From assembly GCF_022701255.1 (NCBI RefSeq), contig NZ_CP031705.1:5704001-5768000 (forward strand): a stretch of DNA of 64,000 nt, written 5' to 3'. Of this stretch, positions 25,358-34,823 are shown piece by piece (position 1 is the stretch's first letter; each line of letters begins with the position of its first letter). Under the pieces are notes generated by a model that was not told the origin of the DNA, ran no database searches, and was given only the letters and a program-made list of their open reading frames with translations. Source of the stretch: Microcoleus vaginatus HSN003 (GTDB taxonomy: Bacteria; Cyanobacteriota; Cyanobacteriia; Cyanobacteriales; Microcoleaceae). Both the position numbers and the translations under genes were made by a program.

Positions 25358-26531
25358 CACTAGATGCCCCTTCTCCGGAATCTGAACGATTTCGCAATTC
25401 CCAGGCAAGTTCCAGCAATTTAAACCACCGTTTCTGTACCTGGGCTACCGTGCTGCCGAGGCTTTGCGCGATCGCTGACTCTGACAGACCTTGTTGTTTC
25501 AACTTTAGCAAACGCTGTCCCTCTGGACCAATTTGCTCGCCAAACGCCTGCCACTGAGAAGGCAGCAAACCCAAATTGCGGTCTAAGTCTGCTTCCAGCC
25601 ACTGGTGAACGAGTTCCCAGCGATGCGACATGGCGAACCTGAGCAAATGGTACTTGAAGCGCTGCTGCAAATAGTCTCTTTGGCGAGGAGTTATGCCCAA
25701 AAGCGACTCTATTTCATTAGTCGGCAAGTCTTGCAAGCGCAGCACGAAGTAATCGGCGCAGTCTTGTTGGTTGCGCTCTTTCAAGTAAGCTACTAATTCC
25801 TCAATCACGTTTTGCCGCAGAGATTCTGACTCGTCGCCTAGGGGACGAATTGCCGCCGAACCCTGTCCCGCCATCGCTTCCCGCACCGAGTGCACCGAGG
25901 TGTCGTTCCAAGTTTGGTCGGAATCTGAAGCCCCTCCGTCGGCGGCTTGTTCCATATCTACGGAGGTTTCTTTGGGCTGCTGCTGGGAAAAGGTTTGGGC
26001 CCGTAAAATAATTAGTTGCTGGCTGCGGTTCCGAGGTAAAGGAATGCGCCGCTTCCCGAAGCGCTCTACAAAGGCCATGTACTCTGCTAGTTCTAACCGA
26101 GTGCGGGGACTGTAGGTGGGTGGTAGTTGGGTTTCGCGCCGGAATGCCTTTAAAGCTTCGAGATAAAATCCTTGCAAAAAATCTTTGATCAGTTCTACTC
26201 GCGCCTGATAGCTAGACTGCACCTGCGGAGGAGTGATGTAGCGATAGACGATCGCGCTGAGGGTACTGTGCAATTCTACTCGCCCGGGCCCGGAGCCTAA
26301 ATTGTAATAGTGGAGGCATTGTTGCAAGCGGTGCTGAGCGAGGCTCTGGGCTGAACCTTCTATATCTCCAGAGGCTTGAATCCGCTGGCTTTCTGTGCAT
26401 ATCCTGTTGACTTCTGCTGCGAGTCGCCCTGCTACATCTTGGCAGCTCTGCTCAGACGCGCGAGTGGACTTTGTGAGTTCGTCTAACAGCAGTTGAAATA
26501 TGGTTTCCACGCTCTGGCAGATTTCCCGCAT
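25350..26531 (-). CDS. hetZ: HetZ-like regulator
   Basis: A 393-residue soluble protein resembling HetZ, a transcription regulator of early heterocyst development that is also kept in filamentous species without heterocysts. The N-terminal helical half contains TESQRIQASGDIEGSA and SAIVYRYITPP. A variable Gln/Ser-rich linker spans 185-225. The C-terminal half contains IESLLGITPRQRDYLQQRFK and HRWELVHQWLEADLDRNLGL, ending in a sigma-4-like helix-turn-helix, GLSESAIAQSLGSTVAQVQ, which may bind DNA. The ATG at 26531 is the first in frame. It forms an operon with the PatU-like gene (8-bp overlap). No other differentiation genes are in the window, so whether the organism makes heterocysts cannot be told. 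Confidence 0.65.
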   Translation of the reverse strand: MREICQSVETIFQLLLDELTKSTRASEQSCQDVAGRLAAEVNRICTESQRIQASGDIEGSAQSLAQHRLQQCLHYYNLGSGPGRVELHSTLSAIVYRYITPPQVQSSYQARVELIKDFLQGFYLEALKAFRRETQLPPTYSPRTRLELAEYMAFVERFGKRRIPLPRNRSQQLIILRAQTFSQQQPKETSVDMEQAADGGASDSDQTWNDTSVHSVREAMAGQGSAAIRPLGDESESLRQNVIEELVAYLKERNQQDCADYFVLRLQDLPTNEIESLLGITPRQRDYLQQRFKYHLLRFAMSHRWELVHQWLEADLDRNLGLLPSQWQAFGEQIGPEGQRLLKLKQQGLSESAIAQSLGSTVAQVQKRWFKLLELAWELRNRSDSGEGASSDE

Positions 26532-27068
26532 GATGGTTTACAGCTAACAATGAAATTAGCACAGTTAGTAAAAGTATGGATAAATCTTTCCTACTGCTAC
26601 TTTACCCCGTCTTCCCCAGAGAGGACAAACTGCAATGCCCTCTATCTCCTCTTCAGTGCAAACACAGAGGACTGCTTTTTTTATCTGTCTTGGACGCGCC
26701 ATCCCCCCAAAACGGGGTTTCAACAGTTGGCACTACAACGATGCTTCATCAGAGGGTCGCGTTTGACAAAGCCTTCATGCGGGGCGAAAACGCGACACTG
26801 CCGTTGATAGCTTCGGCTTAGTGCTGTGGGGGTCACAGCAGCAAGTGTTCCCGAAGGTGAAGCGAGCACACAACTTCTCCCGGTGGTCTACTAGATGGGA
26901 CAAAGCGTGTCATGGCTGTATTTGTTTGTTAGAGTCGATCGAGGTGACAGTGGCCAACGGTTTTTCAAATCGGTGATGGATAGCTTGGGATGGATTATTC
27001 AGGTGATTGTACGATCGCAACATCCAAGGCTTTGTTTTACTGAAAAAAAGAGCCTTGGCTGAACTCAC
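26532..27068. other. Intergenic spacer, hetZ-like promoter side
   Basis: No supportable gene. Two short overlapping open frames on the + strand near 26493-26821 run into each other in different frames, lack ribosome sites and look unlike proteins. The first 100 bases probably carry the hetZ-like promoter on the minus strand; I cannot point to its boxes. Confidence 0.4.
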
Positions 27069-27181
27069 ATCTTGCACCATTGTCAGCAACAGGCAAGATG
27101 CCTGTTCCACAAGAAAATTTATCCTTTGTGGAACAGGCATCTTGCCTGTTCATAAAATGCTAATTGAGAATGGTGCAAGAT
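27069..27181. repeat. Dispersed inverted-repeat element (short form)
   Basis: 113 bp with terminal arms ATCTTGCACCATT (27069-27081) and AATGGTGCAAGAT (27169-27181). Inside are two hairpins: AACAGGCAAGATGCCTGTT and GAACAGGCATCTTGCCTGTT. It is related to the longer element at 17471-17752, lacking the CGGGCTCTCCGGCCCG hairpin. Confidence 0.75.
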
Positions 27182-27945
27182 CTCAGTTGAACAAACTTTT
27201 GCTTCGCTCAATTTAGTATCGAGGGTTGAGCAAGGATGCTCAGCGATTACCGGCTTCCTCACAGGTCATTATATAGATCTCCTTGATTCGGTTTATCGCT
27301 ATTTAACAAACCCAAGATTATCTGTGTTCATGTAAGCCGATTTGAACCCTATCAAGGGTTCCATCCTAGAAATATTTATACTTTTGGGGCTTAACCATTA
27401 AAGTAATCATCAGCCACTTTGGCCATAAAGTTTCGATGGCGATCGCCCGTTTGTTTCTTGGCAGCATCCTTGAACGTCTATCTAACGGTTTGACTCAATA
27501 TCATTTCTAGCATCCCAATCACACAGCTCAGAACCGCTCATGTCCGAAAATCTGTTTCCTAGCCTTCTAGGATAAATAGGGTTATATTTAATTGCAAGTC
27601 CCTTATGTCGTCATTTAAACCCGCTCGCACAATTAAGTGTGTATGAGGTTCGTTAACTTCGGCATAAATTCCTTTATTTTTACTAACAATCAGAGTGCAG
27701 CCTTTTTATAGCCGGATTGAGCGGGGGATCACCTGCCGTCCAATCGGTGTAAGCGCCAAACAAAGACCCTCCGGAACAATAAGTTTTATTGCATCTATCT
27801 AAGGGTATCAATATTGCGATTACTTTAACCTGAAATGCACATATTTTACTAAAGTTCGATCGTCTTCGATCGTCCTCTGGGTTGATGTAAGTGGCTGGCG
27901 AAATTTGTTCTAATAGTAAAGTTAGAGTTGAAGGAACAATTTTCA
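27182..27945. other. Intergenic spacer upstream of dps
   Basis: No gene found. A + strand stretch at about 27418-27510 reads HFGHKVSMAIARLFLGSI before a stop and might be a decayed fragment, but I do not recognise it. AAGGA at 27930-27934 is the ribosome site for the Dps gene. Confidence 0.35.
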
Positions 27946-28485
27946 ATGCGTAAGTTAAACATAGGGCTATCTGACGAGCAGCGTGCAGGCGTTATCGAAC
28001 TATTGAATCACGACCTGGCAGATGCTTATCTGCTGTTAATCAAAACCAAAAAGTATCACTGGGATGTAGTGGGCCCACAGTTTAGATCGCTCCACCAGTT
28101 GTGGGAAGAACACTATCAGGCGTTAACATTAAATATCGATGCTATGGCCGAACGGGTGAGAACTTTAGGTGGCTATCCAATTGGTACTGCTGAGGGTTTT
28201 CTGAAGTATGGCTCGATTCAAGAACATATCGGCGATTTGCCTTTGGCTACGGAAATGGTAGCGCGTTTAGTTGATGACCACGAAATGATTATTCGCAATC
28301 TCCGCCAACACGTTGAACAGTGCGGTGAAGAGTTTAAGGATGATGGAACCGCAGACTTTTTGACTGGTTTGATGGAACAGCACGAGCAAATGGCTTGGAT
28401 GTTGCGCTCGTTTATTGAAGGGGAATCCCTTGCGCCAGACGGCCAGCAGCCGAAAGCTCAAACTCCTACAGCTTCTCACGCTTAG
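27946..28485 (+). CDS. dps: Dps family ferritin-like protein
   Basis: A 179-residue Dps protein: a dodecameric shell that oxidises and stores iron using peroxide and so protects DNA. The ferroxidase ligands are present: His38 in KYHWDVVG, His50 in SLHQLW, and Asp65 and Glu69 in IDAMAER. The rest follows the four-helix Dps fold, ending in a polar tail rich in Gln, Pro and Ala (PDGQQPKAQTPTASHA). The ATG at 27946 (MRKLNIGLSDEQ) is preferred over a TTG at 27928: AAGGA lies about 11 bases before it, and the extra residues do not belong to the family. It stands alone, with its own hairpin terminator at 28617. Regulation by peroxide or iron is usual for the family, but no operator was recognised. 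Confidence 0.93.
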   Translation: MRKLNIGLSDEQRAGVIELLNHDLADAYLLLIKTKKYHWDVVGPQFRSLHQLWEEHYQALTLNIDAMAERVRTLGGYPIGTAEGFLKYGSIQEHIGDLPLATEMVARLVDDHEMIIRNLRQHVEQCGEEFKDDGTADFLTGLMEQHEQMAWMLRSFIEGESLAPDGQQPKAQTPTASHA

Positions 28486-28616
28486 AGAGATTAAGTAGAA
28501 GGAAGAAGTAAGAAGTAAGAGGGAAGAATGGAAAATTTAGATTTTTTTATTTAACCCTCTTTCCTGATTCTTAATCGAGCAACCAGACAGAAGTAAACGC
28601 CCTCTAGCTTCCTCAC

Positions 28617-28648
28617 AAACCCGGTTTCTCCAAAAAACCGGGTTTTTC
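28617..28648 (+). terminator. Rho-independent terminator of dps
   Basis: Stem AAACCCGGTTT / AAACCGGGTTT with a short loop (CTCCAAA), ending in TTTTT. It sits 130 bases after the dps stop. Same CCGGGTTT core as other hairpins in the window. Confidence 0.7.
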
Positions 28649-28921
28649 AATGTTGGGTTTATACCAAATCCGGGTTAGCCACCCCCGTTATGATGGCGAT
28701 TGAGCGCTTTAGGCGCTCAATCGCCATCTGTGTGTTTGCGGCAAGGGAGGAATCAGGAATCTCCCGAACCCTCAAAACTGTTTAACTAAAGGTGAGGCGG
28801 GATGCAGCAGGCGCTCAACCAGCCGCAGGCGAGCGACACAGCCGCAGGCGAGCGACAGACAAAAACAGGTGGCGTTCCTGAACTACAATTGTCTTGGTGA
28901 GTTAATGGTTCAAACAAAAAG

Positions 28922-29425
28922 ATGACAAGAGTAGCACATCTGGAACCTTACTTGAGTGCTGCACAACTCAAGCATAATTACCGAGAAGCGACCCACCCGA
29001 TCGAAGCGCGTCGCTGGCAATTACTATGGTTAATTGCGCTGTCCTCAACTATTAAAGAAGCAGCAGCAGTAGTGGGGATTAATTATGACTATGCCAGAGC
29101 AATAGTAAAAAGCTACAATCAACAAGGAGAGACAGCAATTCATCTCAAAAAGCAGCCCCCAAAAAAACGTCCCAGCCATGCCTTACTTAACACAGAGCAA
29201 TTAGAAGAACTGCGTTTAAGTCTCAAAGGAGAATCGCCCGATAGAGGCATCTGGAGTGGGCCAAAAGTCGCATTATGGATCGCCCAAAAAATTGGGAGAA
29301 AACAAGTTGGAAAACAGAGGGGTTGGGAATATCTAAAAAAGTGCGGTTACTCACCTCAAAGACCTCGACCCCAACACAAGAAAGGGGATGAAATTGAACA
29401 AGAAAAATTTAAAAAAAACTCTTAA
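28922..29425 (+). CDS. IS630 transposase, N-terminal frame
   Basis: A 167-residue first half of an IS630-type transposase. A helix-turn-helix (IKEAAAVVGINYDYARAIVK) binds the element ends, and a second HTH-like part is around 110-145 (IWSGPKVALWIAQKI, then WEYLKKCGY). It ends at TAA just after A-AAA-AAC, a canonical slippery heptamer. A -1 shift there continues into the catalytic frame (29431-30006) as KKKLLNRVRELQKE, giving one protein of about 360 residues. Frameshift-controlled transposase production is known for insertion sequences. Confidence 0.85.
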   Translation: MTRVAHLEPYLSAAQLKHNYREATHPIEARRWQLLWLIALSSTIKEAAAVVGINYDYARAIVKSYNQQGETAIHLKKQPPKKRPSHALLNTEQLEELRLSLKGESPDRGIWSGPKVALWIAQKIGRKQVGKQRGWEYLKKCGYSPQRPRPQHKKGDEIEQEKFKKNS

Positions 29426-29430
29426 ACCGA

Positions 29431-30006
29431 GTGAGGGAACTGCAAAAAGAGTTTCCGTCACACCAGATAGAAGTATGGTCATTTGACGAACATCGAGTAG
29501 GACTCAAGCCAATTATCCGTAAAGTGTGGGCACCAATTGGAGAAAGGCCATCAGCAGTTGTTTGTCACCGTTACGAATGGGTATATCTTTACGGATTTGT
29601 TAACCCTCCAACGGGAAAAACCGAATGGTTTATCATTCCGAGAGTTAACATAGAATGGTTGAATCTAGTATTAAAAAACTTTGCCGAACAAACAGTGGTC
29701 GGAAAATCGAAAATCATCTTGTTAGTCATGGATCGAGCTGGCTGGCATAGGAGCGAGCGAGTGGTTCTACCATCAGGAATTTATGTAGAATATTTACCAC
29801 CTTACTCTCCGGAACTTCAACCAGCAGAAAGACTCTGGTCTGTGGCGGATGAACCGTTAGTCAATAAAAGTTTTGACAAAATACAAGACTTGGAAGCAGT
29901 TCTGGAAGAACGTTGTCAAATTTTATCGACAACCATGACAGAACCCATCAAAAATCTTACCAATTATTATTGGTGGCCACAAAACATCTCCTCTGAAGCA
30001 GGGTAG
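29431..30006 (+). CDS. IS630 transposase, DDE catalytic frame
   Basis: A 191-residue catalytic half. The DDE acids lie in VWSFDEHRVGL, LLVMDRAGWH and LQPAERLW, with the family block YLPPYSPELQPAE. Translation probably comes by -1 frameshift from the upstream frame rather than from the GTG at 29431, which has no ribosome site. All catalytic residues are present, so the element may be active. Confidence 0.85.
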   Translation: MRELQKEFPSHQIEVWSFDEHRVGLKPIIRKVWAPIGERPSAVVCHRYEWVYLYGFVNPPTGKTEWFIIPRVNIEWLNLVLKNFAEQTVVGKSKIILLVMDRAGWHRSERVVLPSGIYVEYLPPYSPELQPAERLWSVADEPLVNKSFDKIQDLEAVLEERCQILSTTMTEPIKNLTNYYWWPQNISSEAG

Positions 30007-30230
30007 CTGATAATTGTTTGGCATACTTATCTAAATAAATAATCATCAACGAGCGGCCTCGGCTTGCCAAGCGAATAGATTCACTTGGCAAGCTAATTCT
30101 TAATAGTTATATTTAGTGAAATTAGTGACATTTTTCCTTCAAAATATACCCTCACTTTAAATTTTTTAAAATAACACAAGCGAGTAGTTTTTTTGTCCTC
30201 ATAACGGGGGTATGATACCCGGATTTGGTA

Positions 30231-31334
30231 TTATTTAGATTTTCGCTTGGCTAAACTGTTGAGCCGCCTTCTTTCGTATACCTGGGACGGCAACATTCTG
30301 TAAACCTTCGCCCGCGTCTCAATCCTAGCAAGTGTCGTCCCTTCACTCGATTCGGATGCTTGTTGTAACTCTAACCCTGATTCAGTTGGCGCTGGAACTA
30401 TTATTTTTAATATACTTTCTATTGACAGCAGATACAAATTGTGGCGCAAAAGTGCCATTAATAAATCTTCTTTTAAAGCTCGATACAGCCAAGATAATGT
30501 ACTCCGGTGATTGCCGCTGCGGTTGCTTTTAACAGCTAAGTAAATGTAAAAATTGCTGCTAGACCAGCGATAAATGCTGCTGGGAATTTCGGGATGTTGC
30601 TGCCGGACATCTGCCATAATTAAAGAGTAAGATTTTGCCATTACTGCATAGTTGCTAGACATACTACTGGCCATCTGCCGGTAGCCGACTAAATATTTTG
30701 GCACTACTTTAAATTGATAATGTTCGGCTATGCGGAGGTAAAGTTCCCAGTCTTCGCAGCCTTGAGCGTTTTCTAGTTTAAGTTTGCAGTTGTAACCGCC
30801 GACTTTTGCAAAACAAACGCGGCGGATTAGAGAGGCGCTGGCATTTCCTATAAAATATTTATAAACTAATGCTGTGTAAACTTCTCCTTCGATGGTGGAG
30901 TTGTAAAATCCCCCTGTGACCAACAAGCCTTTTTCATTTATATCAACTGACCAGGAATAGACAACTCCGACAGATGGTTCTGAGGAAGTCAGGCATTTCA
31001 CTTGTTTTTCTAGGTTTTGCGGATACCAAATATCGTCGGCATCGATGGGAGCAATATATTCGCCTTTTGATTTTTCAATTGCTAGGTTGCGAGCGGCGGC
31101 GACGCCGGCATTTGACTGCTGCAATAAGCTGACTCGGCTATCTTTTTGAACAAAAGATTTTACGATTTCGGCTGTTGTATCTGTAGAGCCGTCGTCAACT
31201 ACTAAAACTTCTATGTTTTGATAAGTTTGAAATAACACAGATTCTAAGGTTTTAGCAATAAAGTTTTCAGCGTTGTAAGCTGGTATGATGACTGAAACTA
31301 ATGGCTGATTTAAATTGTTTTGGGAGGTGTTCAT
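30231..31334 (-). CDS. Family 2 glycosyltransferase
   Basis: About 367 residues: a GT-A glycosyltransferase that transfers a sugar from an NDP-sugar to a glycan. Motifs are VSVIIPAYNAENFIAKTLES, EVLVVDDGSTD (nucleotide-binding Asp pair) and APIDADDIWYP (the DXD metal site); WELYLRIAEHY is in the acceptor region. There is no membrane segment. The ATG at 31334 (MNTSQNN) is preferred; an in-frame TTG at 31373 would add an unusual Phe/Tyr-rich leader. Its stop lies immediately next to the IS630 right end. The C-terminus looks natural (RRRLNSLAKRKSK), though the last residues could have been altered by the insertion. It diverges from a second GT2 gene at 31944, suggesting a surface-glycan cluster. 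Confidence 0.88.
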   Translation of the reverse strand: MNTSQNNLNQPLVSVIIPAYNAENFIAKTLESVLFQTYQNIEVLVVDDGSTDTTAEIVKSFVQKDSRVSLLQQSNAGVAAARNLAIEKSKGEYIAPIDADDIWYPQNLEKQVKCLTSSEPSVGVVYSWSVDINEKGLLVTGGFYNSTIEGEVYTALVYKYFIGNASASLIRRVCFAKVGGYNCKLKLENAQGCEDWELYLRIAEHYQFKVVPKYLVGYRQMASSMSSNYAVMAKSYSLIMADVRQQHPEIPSSIYRWSSSNFYIYLAVKSNRSGNHRSTLSWLYRALKEDLLMALLRHNLYLLSIESILKIIVPAPTESGLELQQASESSEGTTLARIETRAKVYRMLPSQVYERRRLNSLAKRKSK

Positions 31335-31373
31335 GTAATATAAAAACTTGTTTATGTAAAAGTTTTGGCTCAA

Positions 31374-31943
31374 AGGGAGCTAGCTAAGGATATGTTAGCA
31401 AATTACCAAAGCTCGATCGTACAGCGTCGGAAATTTCAAGACGTATATTTAAAAAAATATATTGCCAAAAGTCATAAAATGTGCATTGAGTCCGCAGGCG
31501 CGATCGAGACTTGGTGCAGGAGTCACTCGCGGATGAGGTCTGTAAAAGAAATTGTACCGCGCAAGTGCTGACAGTTCCCGGTGTCCGTATAAACAATGTT
31601 TGATTTTATACGGTGTACCTACTTAGAAAACCAAAGTCTTGTGCATTGCAACACAGCCTCACGAAAATGCTGCTGGGGCTTTTTCCCAAGTTTACACAAA
31701 CAATCCTATATTTAAAGATTTTGTAAAGCTGTTGTCTGCATCAGGTCAGTCTCAGCAAGATATGGCGTAGAATACAGGTATGAATTGGGGAAAATCCAAT
31801 CGAGAATGCCAGCAAAAAACCTAGTTGAATACAAACAGCAATCGAGTTATAAATAAAAAAGTAGAGCTGATTTTACCCTTAGTAAAGTAGCACAAATAAA
31901 ATTCCAGCAAATTTTAGCCCCTGCAATTTAAACAATTTAGGTA
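31374..31943. other. Divergent spacer between two glycosyltransferases
   Basis: About 570 bp. It holds no convincing gene; short frames on both strands overlap each other and have no ribosome site. It should contain the two divergent promoters, but none can be fixed by eye. AATTTAGG before 31944 is a weak ribosome site. Confidence 0.4.
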
Positions 31944-32975
31944 ATGATTTCTACCGCCGACCCCACTGTATCCGTTATTATCCCAGTCCACAACGGGGGC
32001 GCTTACTTCCGCACCTGTTTGTCAAAACTGGCTCAAGCTGTGCCCAGACCGATCGAGATTATTGTAGTAGCAGATGGCGAAAGCGACGGTTCCTGGCGTT
32101 TGGCCAATGAATTCGGCGCCAAAGTCATCAGGATTCCCGAATGCGGGGGGCCAGCGCGGGCAAGGAATTTGGGTGCCCAGGCTGCAAAGGGAGATATTCT
32201 GTTTTTTGTAGATGCTGATGTCGCTGTTTGTCCAGAAGCTGTGGGCTATGCGATATCGGTGTTCAAAAATAATCCTTACTTAGCTGCTTTCATCGGCTCT
32301 TACGATGATGCTCCAGGAGATCCCGATTTTCTATCGCAGTACAGGAACTTGCTGCACCACTACGTCCACCAAACAGGTAACGAAGAAGCTTCGACTTTTT
32401 GGGGCGCTTGCGGAGTGATTCGCCGGGAAATTTTTTTGCAGATGGGTGGCTTTAATGAGAGTTACCGCCAAGCTTCGATCGAAGATATTGAGTTCGGCTA
32501 CCGTTTGAAACAAGCAGGTTATAACATTCGGCTGTGCAAAACATTGCAGGTGAAACATTTAAAGCAGTGGAAACCGATGGGTATGGTAAAAGCTGACTTT
32601 TTCTACCGAGCACTGCCTTGGACAGAACTGATTTGGCGCGATCGCAAATTGAATAACGACCTCAACTTGCAAGTTTCAAACCGCATCAGCGTGATTTTAA
32701 CTTATGCAGTCCTGCTGGCAATTTTGGGAACCTGCTGGTCGCTGAGCTTTCTCCTACTGGCTGGTTTGTTGGCCATACCACTGGTAGCAATTAATGCACC
32801 ACTTTACCGATTTTTCCACCGTAAACACGGTATCCTATTTGCCCTGAAAACTATTCCGTGGCACTGGCTTTTCTACTTTTACAGCGGACTGGCATTCGCG
32901 ATCGGCACGGGTCGCTACTTATACCAAAAAAAGCCTGTGACTGGCAAAGTTAGCTTGCCAGTATCGGCTCAATAA
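31944..32975 (+). CDS. Membrane-anchored family 2 glycosyltransferase
   Basis: A 343-residue GT-A enzyme with a membrane-anchored tail. VSVIIPVHNGGAYFRTCLSK and IIVVADGESDGSW form the nucleotide site. ILFFVDADVAVCPEAV has the DXD. GACGVIRREIFLQMGGFNES and SIEDIEFGYRLKQAGY carry the acceptor and catalytic (ED) region. Two hydrophobic segments (about 245-280 and 310-330) at the end anchor it in the inner membrane. This layout is typical of glycosyltransferases of exopolysaccharide or glycolipid synthesis. It is probably linked to the flavoprotein gene 128 bp downstream on the same strand. Confidence 0.88.
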   Translation: MISTADPTVSVIIPVHNGGAYFRTCLSKLAQAVPRPIEIIVVADGESDGSWRLANEFGAKVIRIPECGGPARARNLGAQAAKGDILFFVDADVAVCPEAVGYAISVFKNNPYLAAFIGSYDDAPGDPDFLSQYRNLLHHYVHQTGNEEASTFWGACGVIRREIFLQMGGFNESYRQASIEDIEFGYRLKQAGYNIRLCKTLQVKHLKQWKPMGMVKADFFYRALPWTELIWRDRKLNNDLNLQVSNRISVILTYAVLLAILGTCWSLSFLLLAGLLAIPLVAINAPLYRFFHRKHGILFALKTIPWHWLFYFYSGLAFAIGTGRYLYQKKPVTGKVSLPVSAQ

Positions 32976-33103
32976 ATCAAGGCAAATTGTGCTTAAACAT
33001 CAGGTCGATCGAGAGTTTCTCAGGGTATTCACGGGTGCATCTCTCCCTTTGACAAGTTATAAATAACTGTATAGTTTCGATAAAAAAGCTGGAGGTAGGC
33101 TGA

Positions 33104-34555
33104 GTGAAACATTATCCTGTTGCGATCGTCGGTGCAGGCCCTGCGGGCTTGACTGCGGCCTACGAGCTCGTCAAGCAAGGCATTATCCCTGTTGTACTAG
33201 AAAAAGGTGATAAAGTTGGGGGAATAGCTCGCACCGAAACCTACAAAGGCTATCGTTTCGACATTGGCGGCCACCGCTTTTATACTAAAGTTGAAGCCGT
33301 GCAGCAGTTGTGGCAAGAGGTACTGGGAAATGAGTTTATTAAAGTGCCACGATTGTCGCGAATTTTTTATCGAGGTAAATTTTTTAACTATCCGATCAGT
33401 GCCTTCAATACTCTCTTTAATTTAGGCATAATTGAGAGTATGCTGATTATTTTGAGTTATGTGAAAGTGAGAATTTGGCCACTTACAGAAGAAAAAACTT
33501 TTGAACAGTGGGTGATCAATCGTTTTGGCGAACGCTTGTATAAAACATTTTTTAAGACTTACACAGAAAAAGTTTGGGGCATTCCTTGTTCGGAAATTCA
33601 AGCAGATTGGGCGGCGCAGCGGATTAAAGGATTGTCGCTGACGACAGCAATTATTAATGCTTTGTTTGGCAGCAACGACACTAAAACATTAATCAAAGAA
33701 TTTGATTATCCGGCTTTGGGGCCGGGGATGATGTGGGAAAAGTTCGCGGAAGCTGTGGAGAATAAAGACGGCAAAGTTTATCTGGATACTAAAGTGATTA
33801 GCTTTGAGCGTGAAGGTAATAAGATTAAAAGTATTACTGCGGAGCAAAACGGAGAAGTAGTTCAATATTCTGCGGATAATTTCATTACGAGTATGCCGAT
33901 ATCGGCACTGGTAGCAAGACTGAAACCGCAGCCACCAGAAGAGGTGCTGCACGCCGCGCGATCGCTCAAATATCGAGATTTTTTGATTGTATCACTGATT
34001 GTCAATCGCAAGGATTTGTTTCCTGACAACTGGATTTACATTCACTCCCCCGAAGTCAAAGTGGGACGAATTCAAAACTTTAAGAATTGGAGCGCCGCTT
34101 TAGTTCCCGACGCCAGCAAAAGTTGTTTGGGAATGGAATATTTCTGTAGCGTAGGCGACGAGGTTTGGGAAATGTCGGACGCGCAACTTATCGAATTAGC
34201 AACTCGCGAGTTGGTTGGTTTGGGTTTAGCAACAACTGCCGAGGTTGAAGATGGAGTTGTCATACGGCAACCCAAAGCTTATCCAGTTTATGATGGCGAA
34301 TATCGAGGACACTTGCAGGTACTTGAAGGTTTTGTGAAGGGAATTGAGAATTTGCAGACGATCGGGAGAAACGGTATGCACCGATACAACAACCAAGACC
34401 ATTCCATGCTGACGGGAATGCTGGCTGTGAGAAATATTCTCGGCGAAAAGCACGATTTGTGGGATGTGAATACTGAGCGATCGTACTATGAAGACTTTAG
34501 TGTCGATCGCTCAAAAGAAAAAAGCGATTCGTCTTTAATCTCGCAATCAAGCTGA
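33104..34555 (+). CDS. Glf-like NAD(P)/FAD-dependent oxidoreductase
   Basis: A 483-residue flavoprotein with an N-terminal Rossmann motif, VAIVGAGPAGLTAAYEL (GxGxxG at 9-14), the FAD signature KVGGIARTETYKGYRFDIGG and the family block HRFYTKVEAVQQLW. It belongs to the amine-oxidase/UDP-galactopyranose-mutase-like group found in polysaccharide clusters. A further motif is RYNNQDHSMLTGMLAVRNIL near the C-terminus (FAD contact). The GTG start at 33104 is supported by CTGGAGG about 8 bases before it. The exact substrate is unknown; a redox-neutral sugar or lipid-linked sugar modification is the best guess from its glycosyltransferase neighbour. There is no membrane segment apart from a hydrophobic stretch about 105-120. 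It is followed by a good terminator at 34577. Confidence 0.82.
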   Translation: MKHYPVAIVGAGPAGLTAAYELVKQGIIPVVLEKGDKVGGIARTETYKGYRFDIGGHRFYTKVEAVQQLWQEVLGNEFIKVPRLSRIFYRGKFFNYPISAFNTLFNLGIIESMLIILSYVKVRIWPLTEEKTFEQWVINRFGERLYKTFFKTYTEKVWGIPCSEIQADWAAQRIKGLSLTTAIINALFGSNDTKTLIKEFDYPALGPGMMWEKFAEAVENKDGKVYLDTKVISFEREGNKIKSITAEQNGEVVQYSADNFITSMPISALVARLKPQPPEEVLHAARSLKYRDFLIVSLIVNRKDLFPDNWIYIHSPEVKVGRIQNFKNWSAALVPDASKSCLGMEYFCSVGDEVWEMSDAQLIELATRELVGLGLATTAEVEDGVVIRQPKAYPVYDGEYRGHLQVLEGFVKGIENLQTIGRNGMHRYNNQDHSMLTGMLAVRNILGEKHDLWDVNTERSYYEDFSVDRSKEKSDSSLISQSS

Positions 34556-34576
34556 TTTGACGCTGCAGGGTTGAGG

Positions 34577-34613
34577 AAGGGAAAGGAAATCTGTATTTTC
34601 CTTTCCTTTTTAG
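34577..34613 (+). terminator. Rho-independent terminator
   Basis: Stem GGGAAAGGAAA / TTTTCCTTTCC with loop TCTGTA, then TTTTTAG and TTTTT. It lies 22 bases after the flavoprotein stop and closes the glycosyltransferase-flavoprotein unit. The spacer from here to 34823 has small palindromes (GAGGCTCTGCCTC, CTGGTACGCCTTCCCAG) and no gene. Confidence 0.8.
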
Positions 34614-34823
34614 TTTTTAACTGGTTGAACCGGTTTTAACTGGTTCCCCGGAAGCTCCTGGAAACCCATTGACCGAGGCTCTGCCTCGTTTCCTGACCTG
34701 GTACGCCTTCCCAGGTTACGGGAACGAGAGAAGAAGCTTGTTGCAGCGGTGTATCTTTAAGAGTTCATGTAAAACTTGAAAATCTGTGCTAACTCTTGAC
34801 TTACAGACTTAGAGAGTGGAAAT

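Larger units (their letters stand above)
28662..30230 (+). mobile_element. IS630-family insertion sequence
   Basis: Complete element of about 1.57 kb. The left end CCAAATCCGGGT (from 28664) with CCCCCGTTATGA further in mirrors the right end, TCATAACGGGGG to ACCCGGATTTGG (ending 30228). TA lies at both outer edges (28662 and 30229), the target duplication typical of IS630/Tc1. Inside the left end a perfect hairpin GATGGCGATTGAGCGC / GCGCTCAATCGCCATC surrounds 28710, and inside the right end CTTGCCAAGC/CTTGGCAAG forms another. The transposase is in two frames. It ends exactly beside the stop of a glycosyltransferase gene. Confidence 0.85.

Noticed and set aside
26493-26821. Two overlapping plus-strand frames upstream of the hetZ-like gene
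   Set aside because: They compete with each other, lack ribosome sites and cover the likely promoter of the minus-strand gene.
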